DNA from: Sinomonas atrocyanea
GTDB lineage: Bacteria > Actinomycetota > Actinomycetes > Actinomycetales > Micrococcaceae
Length of the DNA: 64,000 bases
Assembly: GCF_030811715.1 (NCBI RefSeq)
Contig: NZ_JAUSRH010000003.1
Location: 248,001 to 312,000, forward strand
Direction: 5' to 3'
The translations under genes and the position numbers were made by a program. The notes beneath the pieces are model-generated. The model made no database searches and was not told the origin of the DNA. It worked only from the letters and a program-made list of their open reading frames with translations. Positions 17,609-27,027 of the stretch are shown in pieces (position 1 is the stretch's first letter; every line of letters begins with the position of its first letter).

Positions 17609-18028
17609 GTGACCACCGAACGCACCCTTGTCCTCGTCAAGCCCGACGGTGTCTCCCGCGGCCTGACCGCCGCCATCCTCGCCCGCGTCGAGGCGAAGGG
17701 CTACCGCCTCGCGGCCCTCGAGCAGCTCACGCCGAGCCGCGAGCTGCTCGCCTCGCACTACGCCGAGCACGAGGGCAAGCCCTTCTACGAGCCGCTGCTC
17801 GAGTTCATGGCGAGCGGCCCGGTCGTCGCCGCGATCTTCGAGGGCGAGCGTGTCATCGAGGGCTTCCGCTCGCTCGCCGGCGCGACCGATCCGACCGCCG
17901 CGGCGCCGGGCACCATCCGCGGCGACTTCGGCCGCGACTGGGGCCTGAAGGTCCAGCAGAACCTCGTCCACGGCTCCGACTCGCCCGAGTCCGCCGAGCG
18001 CGAGATCGGCATCTGGTTCTCCCGCTGA
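17609..18028 (+). CDS. ndk: Nucleoside-diphosphate kinase
   Basis: Transfers the gamma phosphate between NTPs and NDPs through a phosphohistidine. The 139-residue protein starts [12 protein letters not shown] and has the active-site His121 in N-L-V-H-G-S-D-S. Length and order are normal. The GTG start follows AGGAG (17599-17603). The last sense codon and the stop lie within the first unit of a 32-bp repeat array, so the repeat touches but does not change the coding end. Confidence 0.96.
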   Translation: MTTERTLVLVKPDGVSRGLTAAILARVEAKGYRLAALEQLTPSRELLASHYAEHEGKPFYEPLLEFMASGPVVAAIFEGERVIEGFRSLAGATDPTAAAPGTIRGDFGRDWGLKVQQNLVHGSDSPESAEREIGIWFSR

Positions 18029-18110
18029 CCCCCGGTTCCGGGTACGCATCTCGACGCTGACCCCCGGTTCCGGGTACGCATCTCGATGCTGACCCCCGGT
18101 TCCGGGTACG
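18024..18110 (+). repeat. Tandem 32-bp repeats, about 2.7 copies
   Basis: Unit GCTGACCCCCGGTTCCGGGT followed by ACGCATCTCGAY, copies at 18024-18055 and 18056-18087 and a partial at 18088-18110. Each contains the inner palindrome CCCGGTTCCGGG-like core. A related inverted, degenerate copy lies at about 18213-18243. The unit length is not a multiple of three, so it is not coding. Confidence 0.8.
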
Positions 18111-18142
18111 CGCTTCTGGACCCGCTCTTTCACGAGAGGCAG

Positions 18143-18192
18143 TACGACGACGGCCGGTGCCTTCCGTACGGAAGGTGCCGGCCGTCGTCGTA
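18143..18192. terminator. Large bidirectional hairpin between ndk and the VKOR gene
   Basis: A 23-bp stem (18143-18165 with 18170-18192) containing two G-T wobble pairs and a GTAC loop. It sits between two convergent genes. There is no U-tract on either side, so termination is inferred from position and stability. Confidence 0.6.
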
Positions 18193-18242
18193 CCCGGGAC
18201 GCCGAAGAGGCGACGAGATGCGTACCCGAAACTGCGAGGGGG

Positions 18243-18923
18243 CTACATGGTGGACGGCACGAACAGGTTCAGGAAGCGGAAGAAGATCGTCGCGATGACT
18301 GCGATGTAGAGGACGGCAACCGTCACCCAGCCCCAGTCGGCGAGGCCCTTCGCCAGCCGGGCCGGCGCGGGGATGACGCCGTGTGCCAGATTGCGGGCCG
18401 TGGTCCAGACGAAGAGGGGGATCATCATGGCCCACACGATCATGCACAGCGGGCACAGGATCCCGATGGCGTAGAGGGCCTGGCTCCACAGCCAGACGAC
18501 GAAGACGAAGCCGAGCGTGACGCCGACCTGCAGGCCGATCCAGAACCACCGGCTGAACCGCGCCCCGGCCAGCAGCGCCATCGCCACCGTGATCGTGACG
18601 GCGAAGGCCACGATCCCGATGAACATGTTCGGGAACCCGAACAGCGAGCTCTGCCAGGTGCTCATGACCTCGCCGCAGGAGATCCACGGGTTCACGTCGC
18701 AGATCGTGGTGTGGCTGGGGTTGATGAGCTTCTCGATCTTCTCGAGCACGAGTTCGCCCGAGGCAAGCCAGCCGACAACGCTCGTGACCAGCATCAGCCA
18801 CGCGAATGGGACGGTGCGGGTCATGACGTGCCGGTCGCCGTCACGGAGGGCGGTCCCGTCCTCGTCCGCCTCACGGGGCTCGGGCGCGGTCGTTGCCCGG
18901 CTCGGGCTGCTCTGGGGAGTCAT
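18243..18923 (-). CDS. Vitamin K epoxide reductase family membrane protein
   Basis: VKOR homologues reoxidise DsbA-like proteins with quinones during disulfide formation in the cell envelope. The 226-residue protein has about five membrane helices. The loop C-D-V-N-P-W-I-S-C supplies the first Cys pair and the conserved Ser, followed by G-F-P-N; the quinone-site C-P-L-C is in the fourth helix. ATG 18923 has AGGAAGGA upstream; an in-frame ATG 54 nt further upstream has weaker support. The partner thiol oxidase is not evident nearby: the DsbA-fold protein at 6765 lacks a signal peptide. Confidence 0.88.
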   Translation of the reverse strand: MTPQSSPSRATTAPEPREADEDGTALRDGDRHVMTRTVPFAWLMLVTSVVGWLASGELVLEKIEKLINPSHTTICDVNPWISCGEVMSTWQSSLFGFPNMFIGIVAFAVTITVAMALLAGARFSRWFWIGLQVGVTLGFVFVVWLWSQALYAIGILCPLCMIVWAMMIPLFVWTTARNLAHGVIPAPARLAKGLADWGWVTVAVLYIAVIATIFFRFLNLFVPSTM

Positions 18924-19070
18924 GGAAGTCCTTCCTGCGGGATGCTCCGATTCTAGGCGGCCCGTCTGGGCGATCACTGGAGCCCGTCCCCTCCCGCCGG
19001 CACAGGCCCTGCCCGCGCGGCCCGGCGGGTCCGGGCGCGCCCTTCCGGATCATGCCGGGCCGGCATGTGA

Positions 19071-19076
19071 GACAAT
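19071..19076 (+). promoter_or_regulatory. Possible -10 of rne
   Basis: GACAAT preceded by ATGTGA is the best -10-like element in the 436-nt gap 18924-19359. It would leave a 5' leader of roughly 280 nt before rne. Long rne leaders are used for autoregulation in other bacteria; nothing else in the gap was recognised. Confidence 0.3.
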
Positions 19077-19359
19077 GCCAGTGGCCGGACGCTGATCCAC
19101 ATGCAGCGCCCGGTCCGGTGCTCAGCGAGAAGACCGCCGCCCCGTTCCCGTCCGGATCCACCGATCCCGACCGGGAGGCGCGGGCCAGAGCGGCACCTGC
19201 CCGGCCTCGACCGCTGGCGGGTAGCAACGCGGTGCCGGCCCGCGCGGGAGTCCGCGGGGGCACAGGACTGACTTCGTCGGCGCCTGCGGGTGCCGACTCG
19301 TGGCGCCGCCGCGGCCGCCGTATGTGGGGACGGACGGGGCGGCTTTGGAGTACGCACAG

Positions 19360-22300
19360 ATGGATATGGAACAGCAGCCCGGCGCCGCGGCACCGGACGA
19401 AGCAGCGGTGGCCGAGCAGAAGCCCCGGCGCACCACCACCCGGCGACGCAGCGCCTCGAGCCCGGCGGCGTCGCCGGCCACCCAGGAACTGGCAGGGGCG
19501 GACGCCACGGCGGCCGTTCCGGACGCCACCGACCCGGACGCCACCGACCCGGACGCCGCCGGCCCGGAGGCCGCCGCGGCCGAACTCCCGGCGAAGCCAA
19601 AGCGGGCCACCCGCAGCCGCCGCACGGCTACGGCACCCAAGGGTGCTCCCGCCGAGCCGAGCGCTGCCGAGCCGGCGCCCGCAGACCAGGAGCCGGCCGC
19701 CCCCGCGGACGACGCTCCCCAGCAGGACTCCGCACCGGCACCGGCCGCCCCTTCGGCCGCCGGGCCCGCTGCCGAGGCGCAGGACTCCGCAGGCACGGAG
19801 TCCACGGAGGAGAAGGCCCCGACGTCGCGCCGCCGCCGCGCCTCGGCCCGTGCCGCAGCCGTCAAGGAGGAGACGCGCCGTCCCGAGCGCCCCGCCGGCG
19901 ACGCCGATCTGGCCCAGGAGCCCGAGGCAGCCGCTGCCCCGGCAGCCGGCTCGAGGGCCAAGAGCTCCGTCCGTGGCCGCCGCCGGGCGACCGCCCGGCC
20001 GGGCGCCGCCGAGGGCGCCCCCGTCGAGGGGGCGCAGACGGCCGGTGCTGCCGAGCCCCAGCTGCCTGCCGCCAAGCGCGGCGCCAAGGAATCGGCCGGC
20101 CAGGAGTCCGCGGCGGCCCCGGCTGCCGCCGCCCCGGCGCCCGCCACCCCGCGCGAGGACGCGGGGGCGCGCGAGGCCGCGCGGGCAGAGACCGAGGAGC
20201 AGCCGGAGGGCGGCCTCGCGGCGCTCTTCAGGGAGCCCATCTCCCCGACGTCGATGATCTTCCAGGCTCCCGACCTCAGCACGGTGGTCCGTCCCGCCGC
20301 CGAGTCCGTGGAGGACCACGAGGAGGAGCAGGACGAGGACGAGGAGTCGGAGCTGTCCGGCCGCCGGCGCCGCCGCGGACGCGGCCGCCGGGGCCGCACG
20401 CGCGGCACCGAGGCCGGCGACGATCAGGACGCCGAGGACGGCGAGCCGGATGAGGAGACCGAAGAGGTCACCTCCCGCCGCCGCAGGCGCCGCCGCCGCG
20501 GCGAGGCCGACCTCGAGCTCGAGGGCGGGCTCGACGACGATCCGCCCGGAACGGTGACCCGCGTGCGGGCGCCGCGCACACCGTCGGAGGCGACGAGCAC
20601 CCGGGTACAGAGCGTGAAGGGCTCCACCCGCCTCGAGGCCAAGAAGCAGCGCCGCCGGGAGTCCCGCGAGTCGGGGCGCCGCCGCCACGTGATCACCGAG
20701 GCCGAGTTCCTGGCCCGGCGCGAGTCCGTGGACCGCCAGATGGTGGTCCGCCAGAAGGACGACCGCATCCAGATCGCTGTGCTCGAGGACGGCGTGCTGG
20801 CCGAGCACTTCGTCTCCAAGACGCAGCAGGACTCGCTCATCGGCAACGTCTACCTCGGCCGGGTCCAGAACGTGCTGCCGTCCATGGAGGCCGCCTTCGT
20901 GGACATCGGCCGCGGCCGCAACGCCGTCCTGTACGCGGGCGAGGTCAACTGGGACGCCGCCGGCCTCGACGGGGCCCCGCGCCGCATCGAGAACGCGCTC
21001 AAGTCCGGCGATTCCGTGCTCGTCCAGGTCACCAAGGACCCGGTGGGCCACAAGGGAGCCCGGCTCACGAGCCAGATCTCCCTGCCCGGCCGCTACCTCG
21101 TCTACGTGCCCGGCGGGTCGATGACGGGCATCTCCCGCAAGCTGCCCGACGTCGAGCGCGCCCGGCTGAAGAAGATCCTCAAGGACCGCCTCCCCGAGGA
21201 TGCCGGGGTGATCGTGCGGACCGCGGCCGAGGGCGCGAGTGAGGAAGAGCTCACGCACGACATCAACCGCCTCCGGGCCCAGTGGGAGTCGATCCAGGAG
21301 CAGGCCTCCTCAACGAAGGTGCTCGCGCCGGAGCTGCTGTACGGCGAGCCCGACCTCACCATCAAGGTGGTCCGCGACGTCTTCAACGAGGACTTCTCCA
21401 AGCTCATCGTGAGCGGCGAGGAGGCGTGGGACACGATCGAGGCCTACGTCACCTACGTCGCGCCCGACCTGCTGGGTCGGCTCGAGAAGTACGAGGCGGA
21501 CGAGGACGTCTTCGCCCACTGGCGCATCGACGAGCAGATCCACAAGGCGCTCGACCGCAAGGTCTTCCTGCCCTCGGGCGGCTCCCTCGTGATCGACCGC
21601 ACCGAGGCCATGACGGTGGTCGATGTCAACACCGGCAAGTTCACCGGCTCGGGCGGAAACCTCGAGGAGACCGTCACCAAGAACAACCTCGAGGCCGCGG
21701 AGGAGATCGTCCGCCAGCTGCGCCTGCGCGACATCGGCGGCATCATCGTGATCGACTTCATCGACATGGTGCTCGAGTCCAACCGGGACCTCGTGCTGCG
21801 CCGGCTGGTCGAATGCCTCGGGCGGGACCGCACCAAGCACCAGGTGGCCGAGGTCACCTCGCTCGGGCTCGTCCAGATGACCCGCAAGCGCATGGGCACC
21901 GGCCTGCTCGAGGTCTTCAGCGAGAACTGCGAGGTGTGCGGCGGCCGCGGGGTCATCACCCACGAGGAACCCGTCGAGCGCGGAAGCCGCCCGGCGGCCC
22001 CCGCCCCGGAGCACCAGGCACACCAGGCCCCACTGCGGACCGAGGGCGCGGCTTCCGGCAGCGGGCGCAAGCGCCGCCGCCGCGGCGGCGGGCAGCAGCC
22101 CGAGACGCAGGAGGCGCCGGCGCCCGCCCAGGCCCAAGCCGCCCCGCCGGTGGACGACGCCGAGCGCCAGGCCCGCGCGCAGGCCACCCGCGCCGCACTC
22201 GCGGCCGTGGCGGCCGCGGCCCACGCAGCCCACGTGCACGACGGCGAGCAGCCGGCGCACCCTGAGCACGCGCAGGGCGGCGAGCCGGCCCAGCAGGCTC

Positions 22301-22809
22301 CCGCGGCCGCGGCAGAGCACGCCGGGAAGGCGCACGCCCCAGAGCCCGTGCGCGCCCTGGCCTCGTCGGCCCCGGCGGCCCGGGCCGAGGCGACGCACGG
22401 CCCGGCGCCCGCCCGCGCCACGTCGGAAGGCGAGGACGGCCGGCCCGTGCTCACCATCGGCGGCGAGCGGATCGAGATCCCGCACGGCGACCTTCCGCAG
22501 GAGCCGCCGGCGGCCGCGCCGGCGCTGAGCCTGGACGCGCTCAGCCACGCGTTCGACCAGCTGACGGGGGAGCGGCACGGGGCGGCCGAGGCCGAGCCGC
22601 GCCAGGGACGCAAGCGCCGTAGCCGCGGCGCCCGCAGCGGCCAGGGATCGGCGGAGGTCACGCGCGTCGAGGAGACCGCCGGCGCGGTCGGCGGCCAGAC
22701 CCGCAGCGCCGCTGCGCCGGCCCAGGCCGGCAAGCCCACGGCAGAGGCTCCGAAGGACGAAGGCGGGCCGATGATCCTGGGCGTCGGCGTCCCGGCGTCG
22801 GAGCTGTAG
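19360..22809 (+). CDS. rne: Ribonuclease E/G family endoribonuclease
   Basis: Single-strand endoribonuclease for mRNA decay and rRNA/tRNA maturation. The 1149-residue protein has the actinobacterial plan: a disordered Ala/Pro/Glu-rich N-terminal region (about 1-460) with basic RRRR-type patches, then the S1 domain (about 480-590), the catalytic DNase-I-like core with V-V-D-V-N-T-G-K-F (about 752) and I-D-F-I-D-M (about 797), and the zinc link C-E-V-C-G-G-R-G (about 857). A disordered C-terminal tail follows. ATG 19360 was chosen because GGAG lies nine nt upstream; GTG 19300 and ATG 19366 are alternatives. thiD/tenA starts 6 nt after the stop. Confidence 0.93.
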   Translation: MDMEQQPGAAAPDEAAVAEQKPRRTTTRRRSASSPAASPATQELAGADATAAVPDATDPDATDPDAAGPEAAAAELPAKPKRATRSRRTATAPKGAPAEPSAAEPAPADQEPAAPADDAPQQDSAPAPAAPSAAGPAAEAQDSAGTESTEEKAPTSRRRRASARAAAVKEETRRPERPAGDADLAQEPEAAAAPAAGSRAKSSVRGRRRATARPGAAEGAPVEGAQTAGAAEPQLPAAKRGAKESAGQESAAAPAAAAPAPATPREDAGAREAARAETEEQPEGGLAALFREPISPTSMIFQAPDLSTVVRPAAESVEDHEEEQDEDEESELSGRRRRRGRGRRGRTRGTEAGDDQDAEDGEPDEETEEVTSRRRRRRRRGEADLELEGGLDDDPPGTVTRVRAPRTPSEATSTRVQSVKGSTRLEAKKQRRRESRESGRRRHVITEAEFLARRESVDRQMVVRQKDDRIQIAVLEDGVLAEHFVSKTQQDSLIGNVYLGRVQNVLPSMEAAFVDIGRGRNAVLYAGEVNWDAAGLDGAPRRIENALKSGDSVLVQVTKDPVGHKGARLTSQISLPGRYLVYVPGGSMTGISRKLPDVERARLKKILKDRLPEDAGVIVRTAAEGASEEELTHDINRLRAQWESIQEQASSTKVLAPELLYGEPDLTIKVVRDVFNEDFSKLIVSGEEAWDTIEAYVTYVAPDLLGRLEKYEADEDVFAHWRIDEQIHKALDRKVFLPSGGSLVIDRTEAMTVVDVNTGKFTGSGGNLEETVTKNNLEAAEEIVRQLRLRDIGGIIVIDFIDMVLESNRDLVLRRLVECLGRDRTKHQVAEVTSLGLVQMTRKRMGTGLLEVFSENCEVCGGRGVITHEEPVERGSRPAAPAPEHQAHQAPLRTEGAASGSGRKRRRRGGGQQPETQEAPAPAQAQAAPPVDDAERQARAQATRAALAAVAAAAHAAHVHDGEQPAHPEHAQGGEPAQQAPAAAAEHAGKAHAPEPVRALASSAPAARAEATHGPAPARATSEGEDGRPVLTIGGERIEIPHGDLPQEPPAAAPALSLDALSHAFDQLTGERHGAAEAEPRQGRKRRSRGARSGQGSAEVTRVEETAGAVGGQTRSAAAPAQAGKPTAEAPKDEGGPMILGVGVPASEL

Positions 22810-22814
22810 CAGGC

Positions 22815-24344
22815 ATGGGTGCCGTTCCCCGTGTCCTGAGCATCGCCGGCTCCGACCCCTCGGGCGGAGCCGGCATCCAGGCCGACCTGAAGAGCATCGC
22901 GGCGATGGGCGGCTACGGCATGTGCGCCATCACGGCGCTCACCGCCCAGAACACCCGCGGGGTCACCGCGGTGCACACTCCGCCGGCGGACTTCCTCGCC
23001 GCCCAGCTCGAGGCCGTCGGCAGCGACATCCAGGTCGACGCCGTGAAGATCGGCATGCTCTCCGACGCCGCGGTGGTCCGCACGGTGGCGGCCTGGCTGG
23101 AGCAGACCCGGCCGGCCGTCGTCGTGCTCGACCCGGTGATGGTGGCCACGAGCGGCGACCGGCTGCTCGCTGCCGACGCCGAGGAGGCCCTGCGCGGCCT
23201 GCTCGCCCACGCCCACCTCGTCACGCCCAATCTGCCCGAGCTGGGGGCGCTGCTGGGGGAGGCCACGGCGTCGACCTGGAACGAGGCGCTCGAGCAGGGG
23301 CGCCGGCTGTCCGAGCGAACCGGGGGAGCGGTGCTCGTCAAGGGCGGCCACCTCGAGGGCGCGGCCTGCCCCGATGCGATCGTCGACGCCCGCCGCGGCG
23401 CGGATGCGGTCCTCGTGCAGATCGAGGGCGAGCGCGTGTCCACCCGCAACACGCACGGCACGGGCTGCTCGCTCTCCTCCGCGCTCGCCACGGTGCAGGC
23501 GCGCACCGGGGACTGGGCCCGCTCGCTCGCGGTGGTGAAGGAGTGGCTGCGCGGCGCGCTCACAGCCTCCGGCGACCTCGAGGTCGGCGGCGGCCACGGC
23601 CCCGTGCACCACTTCCACCATCTGGCCGCCTCCGTTCCCCTCGCCGAGGGCGAGTTCACGGACGGGCTCTGGCGCGACACCGCCAAGGTCCGGGCCGAGA
23701 TCGACGCGCTGCCGTTCATCGCCCAGCTCGACGACGGGACCCTGTCCCAGACCCACTTCGCCTACTACCTCACCCAGGACGCCCTGTACCTCAACGGGTA
23801 CTCCCGCGTCCTGGCGCGGGCGAGCGCGCTCGCCCCGACCGAGGAGGAGCAGGCCTTCTGGGCGGAGGGTGCCCGCGTCTGCCTCGAGGTCGAGGCGGAG
23901 CTGCACCGCACCTGGCTCTCCCGCCACCCGGTCCCGGCGCACGACGCCGGCGGCCCCGGAGCGGCGACGGGCGGCGCCGGCGGTGCCGTCCCCGGCCCCG
24001 TGACGAAGGCGTACGTGGACCACCTGCTCGCAGCCTCCGCGTCCGGCAGCTACGCGGTGCTCGCCGCGGCAGCGCTCCCGTGCTACTGGATCTACGCCGA
24101 GGTCGGCGCGGCCCTCCACGCGCGGCATGCCGCCCGGCCCGAGAGGGAGGGACACCCGTACGGCGCGTGGATCGGCACCTACGCGGACGAGGCCTTCGCT
24201 GAGGCGACGCGCCGGGCCATCGCCTACACGGACGCCGCGGGCCGGCGCGCCTCGGTCACCGAGCGCGCCGCCATGCGCGAGGCCTTCACCGCGTCCGCTG
24301 TCTACGAGCGCGAGTTCTTCGACGCGCCACGCAGGTTCGCCTGA
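22815..24344 (+). CDS. thiD: ThiD-TenA fusion: HMP(-P) kinase and thiaminase II domain
   Basis: A 509-residue bifunctional protein. Residues about 1-265 are ThiD, which phosphorylates hydroxymethylpyrimidine; it has S-I-A-G-S-D-P-S-G-G-A-G-I-Q-A-D, D-P-V-M and the anion-hole N-T-H-G-T-G-C. Residues about 285-509 are a TenA domain, which salvages HMP from degraded thiamine, with A-L-P-C-Y-W-I-Y (nucleophile Cys) and a C-terminal R-E-F-F-D. A Gly/Ala-rich insertion (about 378-394) lies within TenA. Fusion places salvage and activation in one chain. ATG 22815 follows rne by only 5 nt, so they are probably co-transcribed. Confidence 0.93.
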   Translation: MGAVPRVLSIAGSDPSGGAGIQADLKSIAAMGGYGMCAITALTAQNTRGVTAVHTPPADFLAAQLEAVGSDIQVDAVKIGMLSDAAVVRTVAAWLEQTRPAVVVLDPVMVATSGDRLLAADAEEALRGLLAHAHLVTPNLPELGALLGEATASTWNEALEQGRRLSERTGGAVLVKGGHLEGAACPDAIVDARRGADAVLVQIEGERVSTRNTHGTGCSLSSALATVQARTGDWARSLAVVKEWLRGALTASGDLEVGGGHGPVHHFHHLAASVPLAEGEFTDGLWRDTAKVRAEIDALPFIAQLDDGTLSQTHFAYYLTQDALYLNGYSRVLARASALAPTEEEQAFWAEGARVCLEVEAELHRTWLSRHPVPAHDAGGPGAATGGAGGAVPGPVTKAYVDHLLAASASGSYAVLAAAALPCYWIYAEVGAALHARHAARPEREGHPYGAWIGTYADEAFAEATRRAIAYTDAAGRRASVTERAAMREAFTASAVYEREFFDAPRRFA

Positions 24345-24367
24345 CCGGGCGCGCCCGCCCGGTGGGA

Positions 24368-24448
24368 TACACTGGACGGGCGTGCTTTTCCGGCAGGCAG
24401 TGGCCGCGTAGGCTTCATTTGCGGCCGGACAGAGGACTAGCGTATTCT
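24368..24448 (+). promoter_or_regulatory. Possible promoters of the rplU-rpmA operon
   Basis: Two -10-like elements, TACACT (24368-24373) and TATTCT (24443-24448, with TTGCGG 18 nt upstream), lie in the 274-nt gap before rplU. Use of the second would give a leader of about 165 nt, in which I recognise no defined element. Confidence 0.35.
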
Positions 24449-24618
24449 TGATCCTCGGTGCTTGCGCCGTCACTTGGGTATTCACTCCCAGGGATTCCCC
24501 TCGCGGACTCACGGCAGAAGCACACTTGGGCGCCTGACGCGCCGTGCCGTTGCACGGACGCCGGGCGCCGCGCGCAAAGAGCTTTTGGAAATATCAGTCG
24601 AGAGAAGTGAGTTCCCCA

Positions 24619-24930
24619 GTGGTGTACGCGATTGTCCGCGCCGGCGGCCGTCAGGAGAAGGTGTCCGTCGGAGACCTCGTCACCCTCAACCGCGTGGCCG
24701 GTGAGGCCGGCAGCACCATCGAGCTGCCCGCCCTCCTGCTGGTCGACGGCGAGAAGGTGACCTCCGCCGCTGCCGAGCTGGCCAAGGTGACGGTCACGGC
24801 CGAGGTCCTCGAGGACCTCCGCGGCCCGAAGATCGTCATTCAGAAGTACAAGAACAAGACCGGTTACAAGAAGCGCCAGGGCCACCGCCAGGAGCTGACC
24901 AAGGTCAAGATCACCGGCATCAACGCCTGA
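24619..24930 (+). CDS. rplU: 50S ribosomal protein L21
   Basis: Large-subunit protein binding 23S rRNA. The 103-residue sequence begins [14 protein letters not shown] and contains the signature [16 protein letters not shown] near the C-terminus. GTG 24619 is chosen, so that the second codon is GTG (Val), as in typical actinobacterial L21 (M-V-Y-A-I-V). AGAGAAGTGAG lies just upstream. It is followed 48 nt later by rpmA. Confidence 0.96.
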   Translation: MVYAIVRAGGRQEKVSVGDLVTLNRVAGEAGSTIELPALLLVDGEKVTSAAAELAKVTVTAEVLEDLRGPKIVIQKYKNKTGYKKRQGHRQELTKVKITGINA

Positions 24931-24978
24931 ACCTTCGGGTTCGCCCAGACTCTAGATTTCCTCAGGGAGGCACAGCTC

Positions 24979-25233
24979 ATGGCACACAAGAAGGGCGCAA
25001 GCTCCACCCGCAACGGTCGCGACTCGAACGCGCAGCGCCTCGGCGTCAAGCGCTTCGGCGGCCAGTCGGTCAACGCCGGCGAGATCATCGTCCGCCAGCG
25101 TGGCACGCACTTCCACCCCGGCAACGGCGTGGGGCGCGGCAAGGATGACACCCTCTTCGCTCTGACCGCTGGCGCGGTCCAGTTCGGCACCCGTGGCGGG
25201 CGCCGGATCGTGGACATCGTCGTCGCCGCGTAG
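24979..25233 (+). CDS. rpmA: 50S ribosomal protein L27
   Basis: Large-subunit protein whose N-terminal tail reaches the peptidyl-transferase centre. The 84 residues start [15 protein letters not shown] and contain the family pattern G[14 protein letters not shown]. There is no Firmicutes-type cleavable N-terminal extension. AGGGAGG precedes the ATG. Co-transcribed with rplU; a terminator follows. Confidence 0.97.
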   Translation: MAHKKGASSTRNGRDSNAQRLGVKRFGGQSVNAGEIIVRQRGTHFHPGNGVGRGKDDTLFALTAGAVQFGTRGGRRIVDIVVAA

Positions 25234-25277
25234 CAGAAGACAGGCAGCATCGGCTGCGCCCTCGCGCGCGGCCCGTT

Positions 25278-25325
25278 GACACAGGGTGGAGTGGGCCAGT
25301 GGTCCGCTCCACCCTTTGCTGTGTC
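25278..25325 (+). terminator. Terminator after rplU-rpmA
   Basis: A 9-bp stem AGGGTGGAG (25283-25291) with CTCCACCCT (25307-25315) is followed by TTGCT. Flanking GACAC/GTGTC adds a possible outer stem. It separates the ribosomal genes from obg. Confidence 0.7.
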
Positions 25326-25379
25326 CCCGCTCCACCCCGGAGGGGCGGACACGGCCCGCGAGCTGGAAAGACCCAGCAC

Positions 25380-25385
25380 TAGAAT
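25380..25385 (+). promoter_or_regulatory. -10 element of obg
   Basis: TAGAAT lies 34 nt before the GTG start, with no clear -35. Confidence 0.45.
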
Positions 25386-25419
25386 CGGGTGACAGGCCCG
25401 AAGACCTAAGGAGAATGAA

Positions 25420-27027
25420 GTGGCGAGCTTCGTGGACCGCGTAGTCCTGCACGTCTCGGGCGGGAACGGCGGCCACGGCTGCATCTCGGTCAAGCGGGAG
25501 AAGTTCAAGCCGCTCGGCGGCCCCGACGGGGGCAACGGCGGCAACGGGGGCGACGTCGTCCTGCGCGTCTCGCACCAGACCACGACGCTGCTCGACTACC
25601 ACCACTCCCCGCACCGGCACGCCCAGAACGGCGGCCCCGGCATGGGCGACTGGCGCGCCGGGCACACCGGTGACACCCTCGTGCTGCCCGTGCCGGACGG
25701 CACCGTGGTCAAGTCACGCGACGGGAGGGTCCTCGCGGACCTTGTCGGCGAGGGCACCGAGTACGTGGCCGCCGCCGGCGGCCAGGGCGGCCTGGGCAAC
25801 GCGGCGCTCGCCTCGGCCAAGCGGAAGGCCCCAGGCTTCGCGCTCCTCGGGATCCCCGGGGACGAGCGGGACATCGTCCTCGAGCTCAAGTCCATCGCGG
25901 ACATCGCCCTCGTCGGCTACCCCTCGGCCGGCAAGTCGAGCCTCATCGCGGCGATGTCGGCCGCGCGCCCCAAGGTCGCCGACTACCCGTTCACGACCCT
26001 CGTGCCGAACCTGGGCGTGGTCCAGGCCGGAGACGTGCGCTTCACCATCGCCGACGTCCCGGGGCTCATCGAGGGCGCGAGCGAGGGCCGCGGGCTCGGG
26101 CACGACTTCCTCCGCCACGTCGAACGGTGCGCGGCGATCGTCCACGTCCTGGACTGCGGCACCCTCGAGGCGGACCGCAACCCGATCGACGACCTCGACG
26201 TGATCGAGCGCGAGCTCGAGAAGTACGCCGTGGACATGAGCTACGCGGGCGCCGACGGCCAGGCGCAGCCGCTCAACGAGCGCCCCAAGCTCGTGGCCCT
26301 GAACAAGACCGACCTCCCCGACGGCAGGGACATGGCCGAGATGGTCCGCCCGGAGCTCGAACGCCGCGGCTACCGGGTGTTCGAGGTCTCGGCGACGAGC
26401 CACGCCGGGCTCAGGCCCCTCGGCTTCGCGATGGCCGAGATCGTCCAGGCCGCGCGCGACGCCGTCCAGGCGGCCCCGCCGAAGGTGGCCCCCGCCGTCC
26501 TGCGTCCCCGCGCCGTGAACGAGGCCGGGTTCACGATCCGGCGCGAGGAGCGCAACCTCGAGCCGCTGTTCCGGGTCCTGGGGGAGAAGCCGGAGAAGTG
26601 GGTCAAGCAGACCGACTTCACCAACGAGGAGGCCATCGGCTACCTCGCCGACCGGCTCAACCGCCTCGGGGTCGAGGACCAGCTCTTCAAGGTGGGCGCG
26701 AAGCCCGGGGACACCGTGGTCATCGGCGAGGACAACGCGGTGGTCTTCGACTGGGAGCCGACCATGATGACCGGCGCCGAGATGCTCACCGGGCCCCGCG
26801 GCACCGACCTGCGCCTCGCCGACTGGGAGCGCCCGACCCGCGCCCAGAAGCGCGAGGACTACGAGGACCGCAAGGCCGCGAGGGCCGCGGCGCGGGAGGA
26901 GCTCGAGGCCGAGCGGCGTGCCGGCATCTGGACCGAGTCGTCGCGCCGGCGGGGGCCCGAGAAGGACGCCGTCGCGGCCGAGGAGGCCGCCGAGGGGGAG
27001 TGGGTCGATGACGACGACGACCTCTGA
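25420..27027 (+). CDS. obg: GTPase Obg (ObgE/CgtA)
   Basis: Ribosome-assembly and stress-linked GTPase. The 535-residue protein has the glycine-rich Obg fold (about 2-160, with repeated G-G-x-G-G), the G domain with G-Y-P-S-A-G-K-S-S at about 166-174, D-V-P-G-L-I and N-K-T-D, an OCT domain (about 360-440) and an actinobacterial C-terminal extension ending in an acidic stretch. The GTG start follows AAGGAGAATGAA. The proB start lies inside its last 20 nt. Confidence 0.96.
   Translation: MASFVDRVVLHVSGGNGGHGCISVKREKFKPLGGPDGGNGGNGGDVVLRVSHQTTTLLDYHHSPHRHAQNGGPGMGDWRAGHTGDTLVLPVPDGTVVKSRDGRVLADLVGEGTEYVAAAGGQGGLGNAALASAKRKAPGFALLGIPGDERDIVLELKSIADIALVGYPSAGKSSLIAAMSAARPKVADYPFTTLVPNLGVVQAGDVRFTIADVPGLIEGASEGRGLGHDFLRHVERCAAIVHVLDCGTLEADRNPIDDLDVIERELEKYAVDMSYAGADGQAQPLNERPKLVALNKTDLPDGRDMAEMVRPELERRGYRVFEVSATSHAGLRPLGFAMAEIVQAARDAVQAAPPKVAPAVLRPRAVNEAGFTIRREERNLEPLFRVLGEKPEKWVKQTDFTNEEAIGYLADRLNRLGVEDQLFKVGAKPGDTVVIGEDNAVVFDWEPTMMTGAEMLTGPRGTDLRLADWERPTRAQKREDYEDRKAARAAAREELEAERRAGIWTESSRRRGPEKDAVAAEEAAEGEWVDDDDDL

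Noticed and set aside
18024-18110. CRISPR array
   Set aside because: The 32-bp units are directly adjacent, with no spacers, and there are no cas genes.
19300-19359. GTG 19300 as the rne start
   Set aside because: The added 20 residues are not rne-like and there is no ribosome site, whereas ATG 19360 has GGAG nine nt upstream.
25234-25419. A gene in the rpmA-obg gap
   Set aside because: Short frames there lie within the terminator hairpin and lack coding character.
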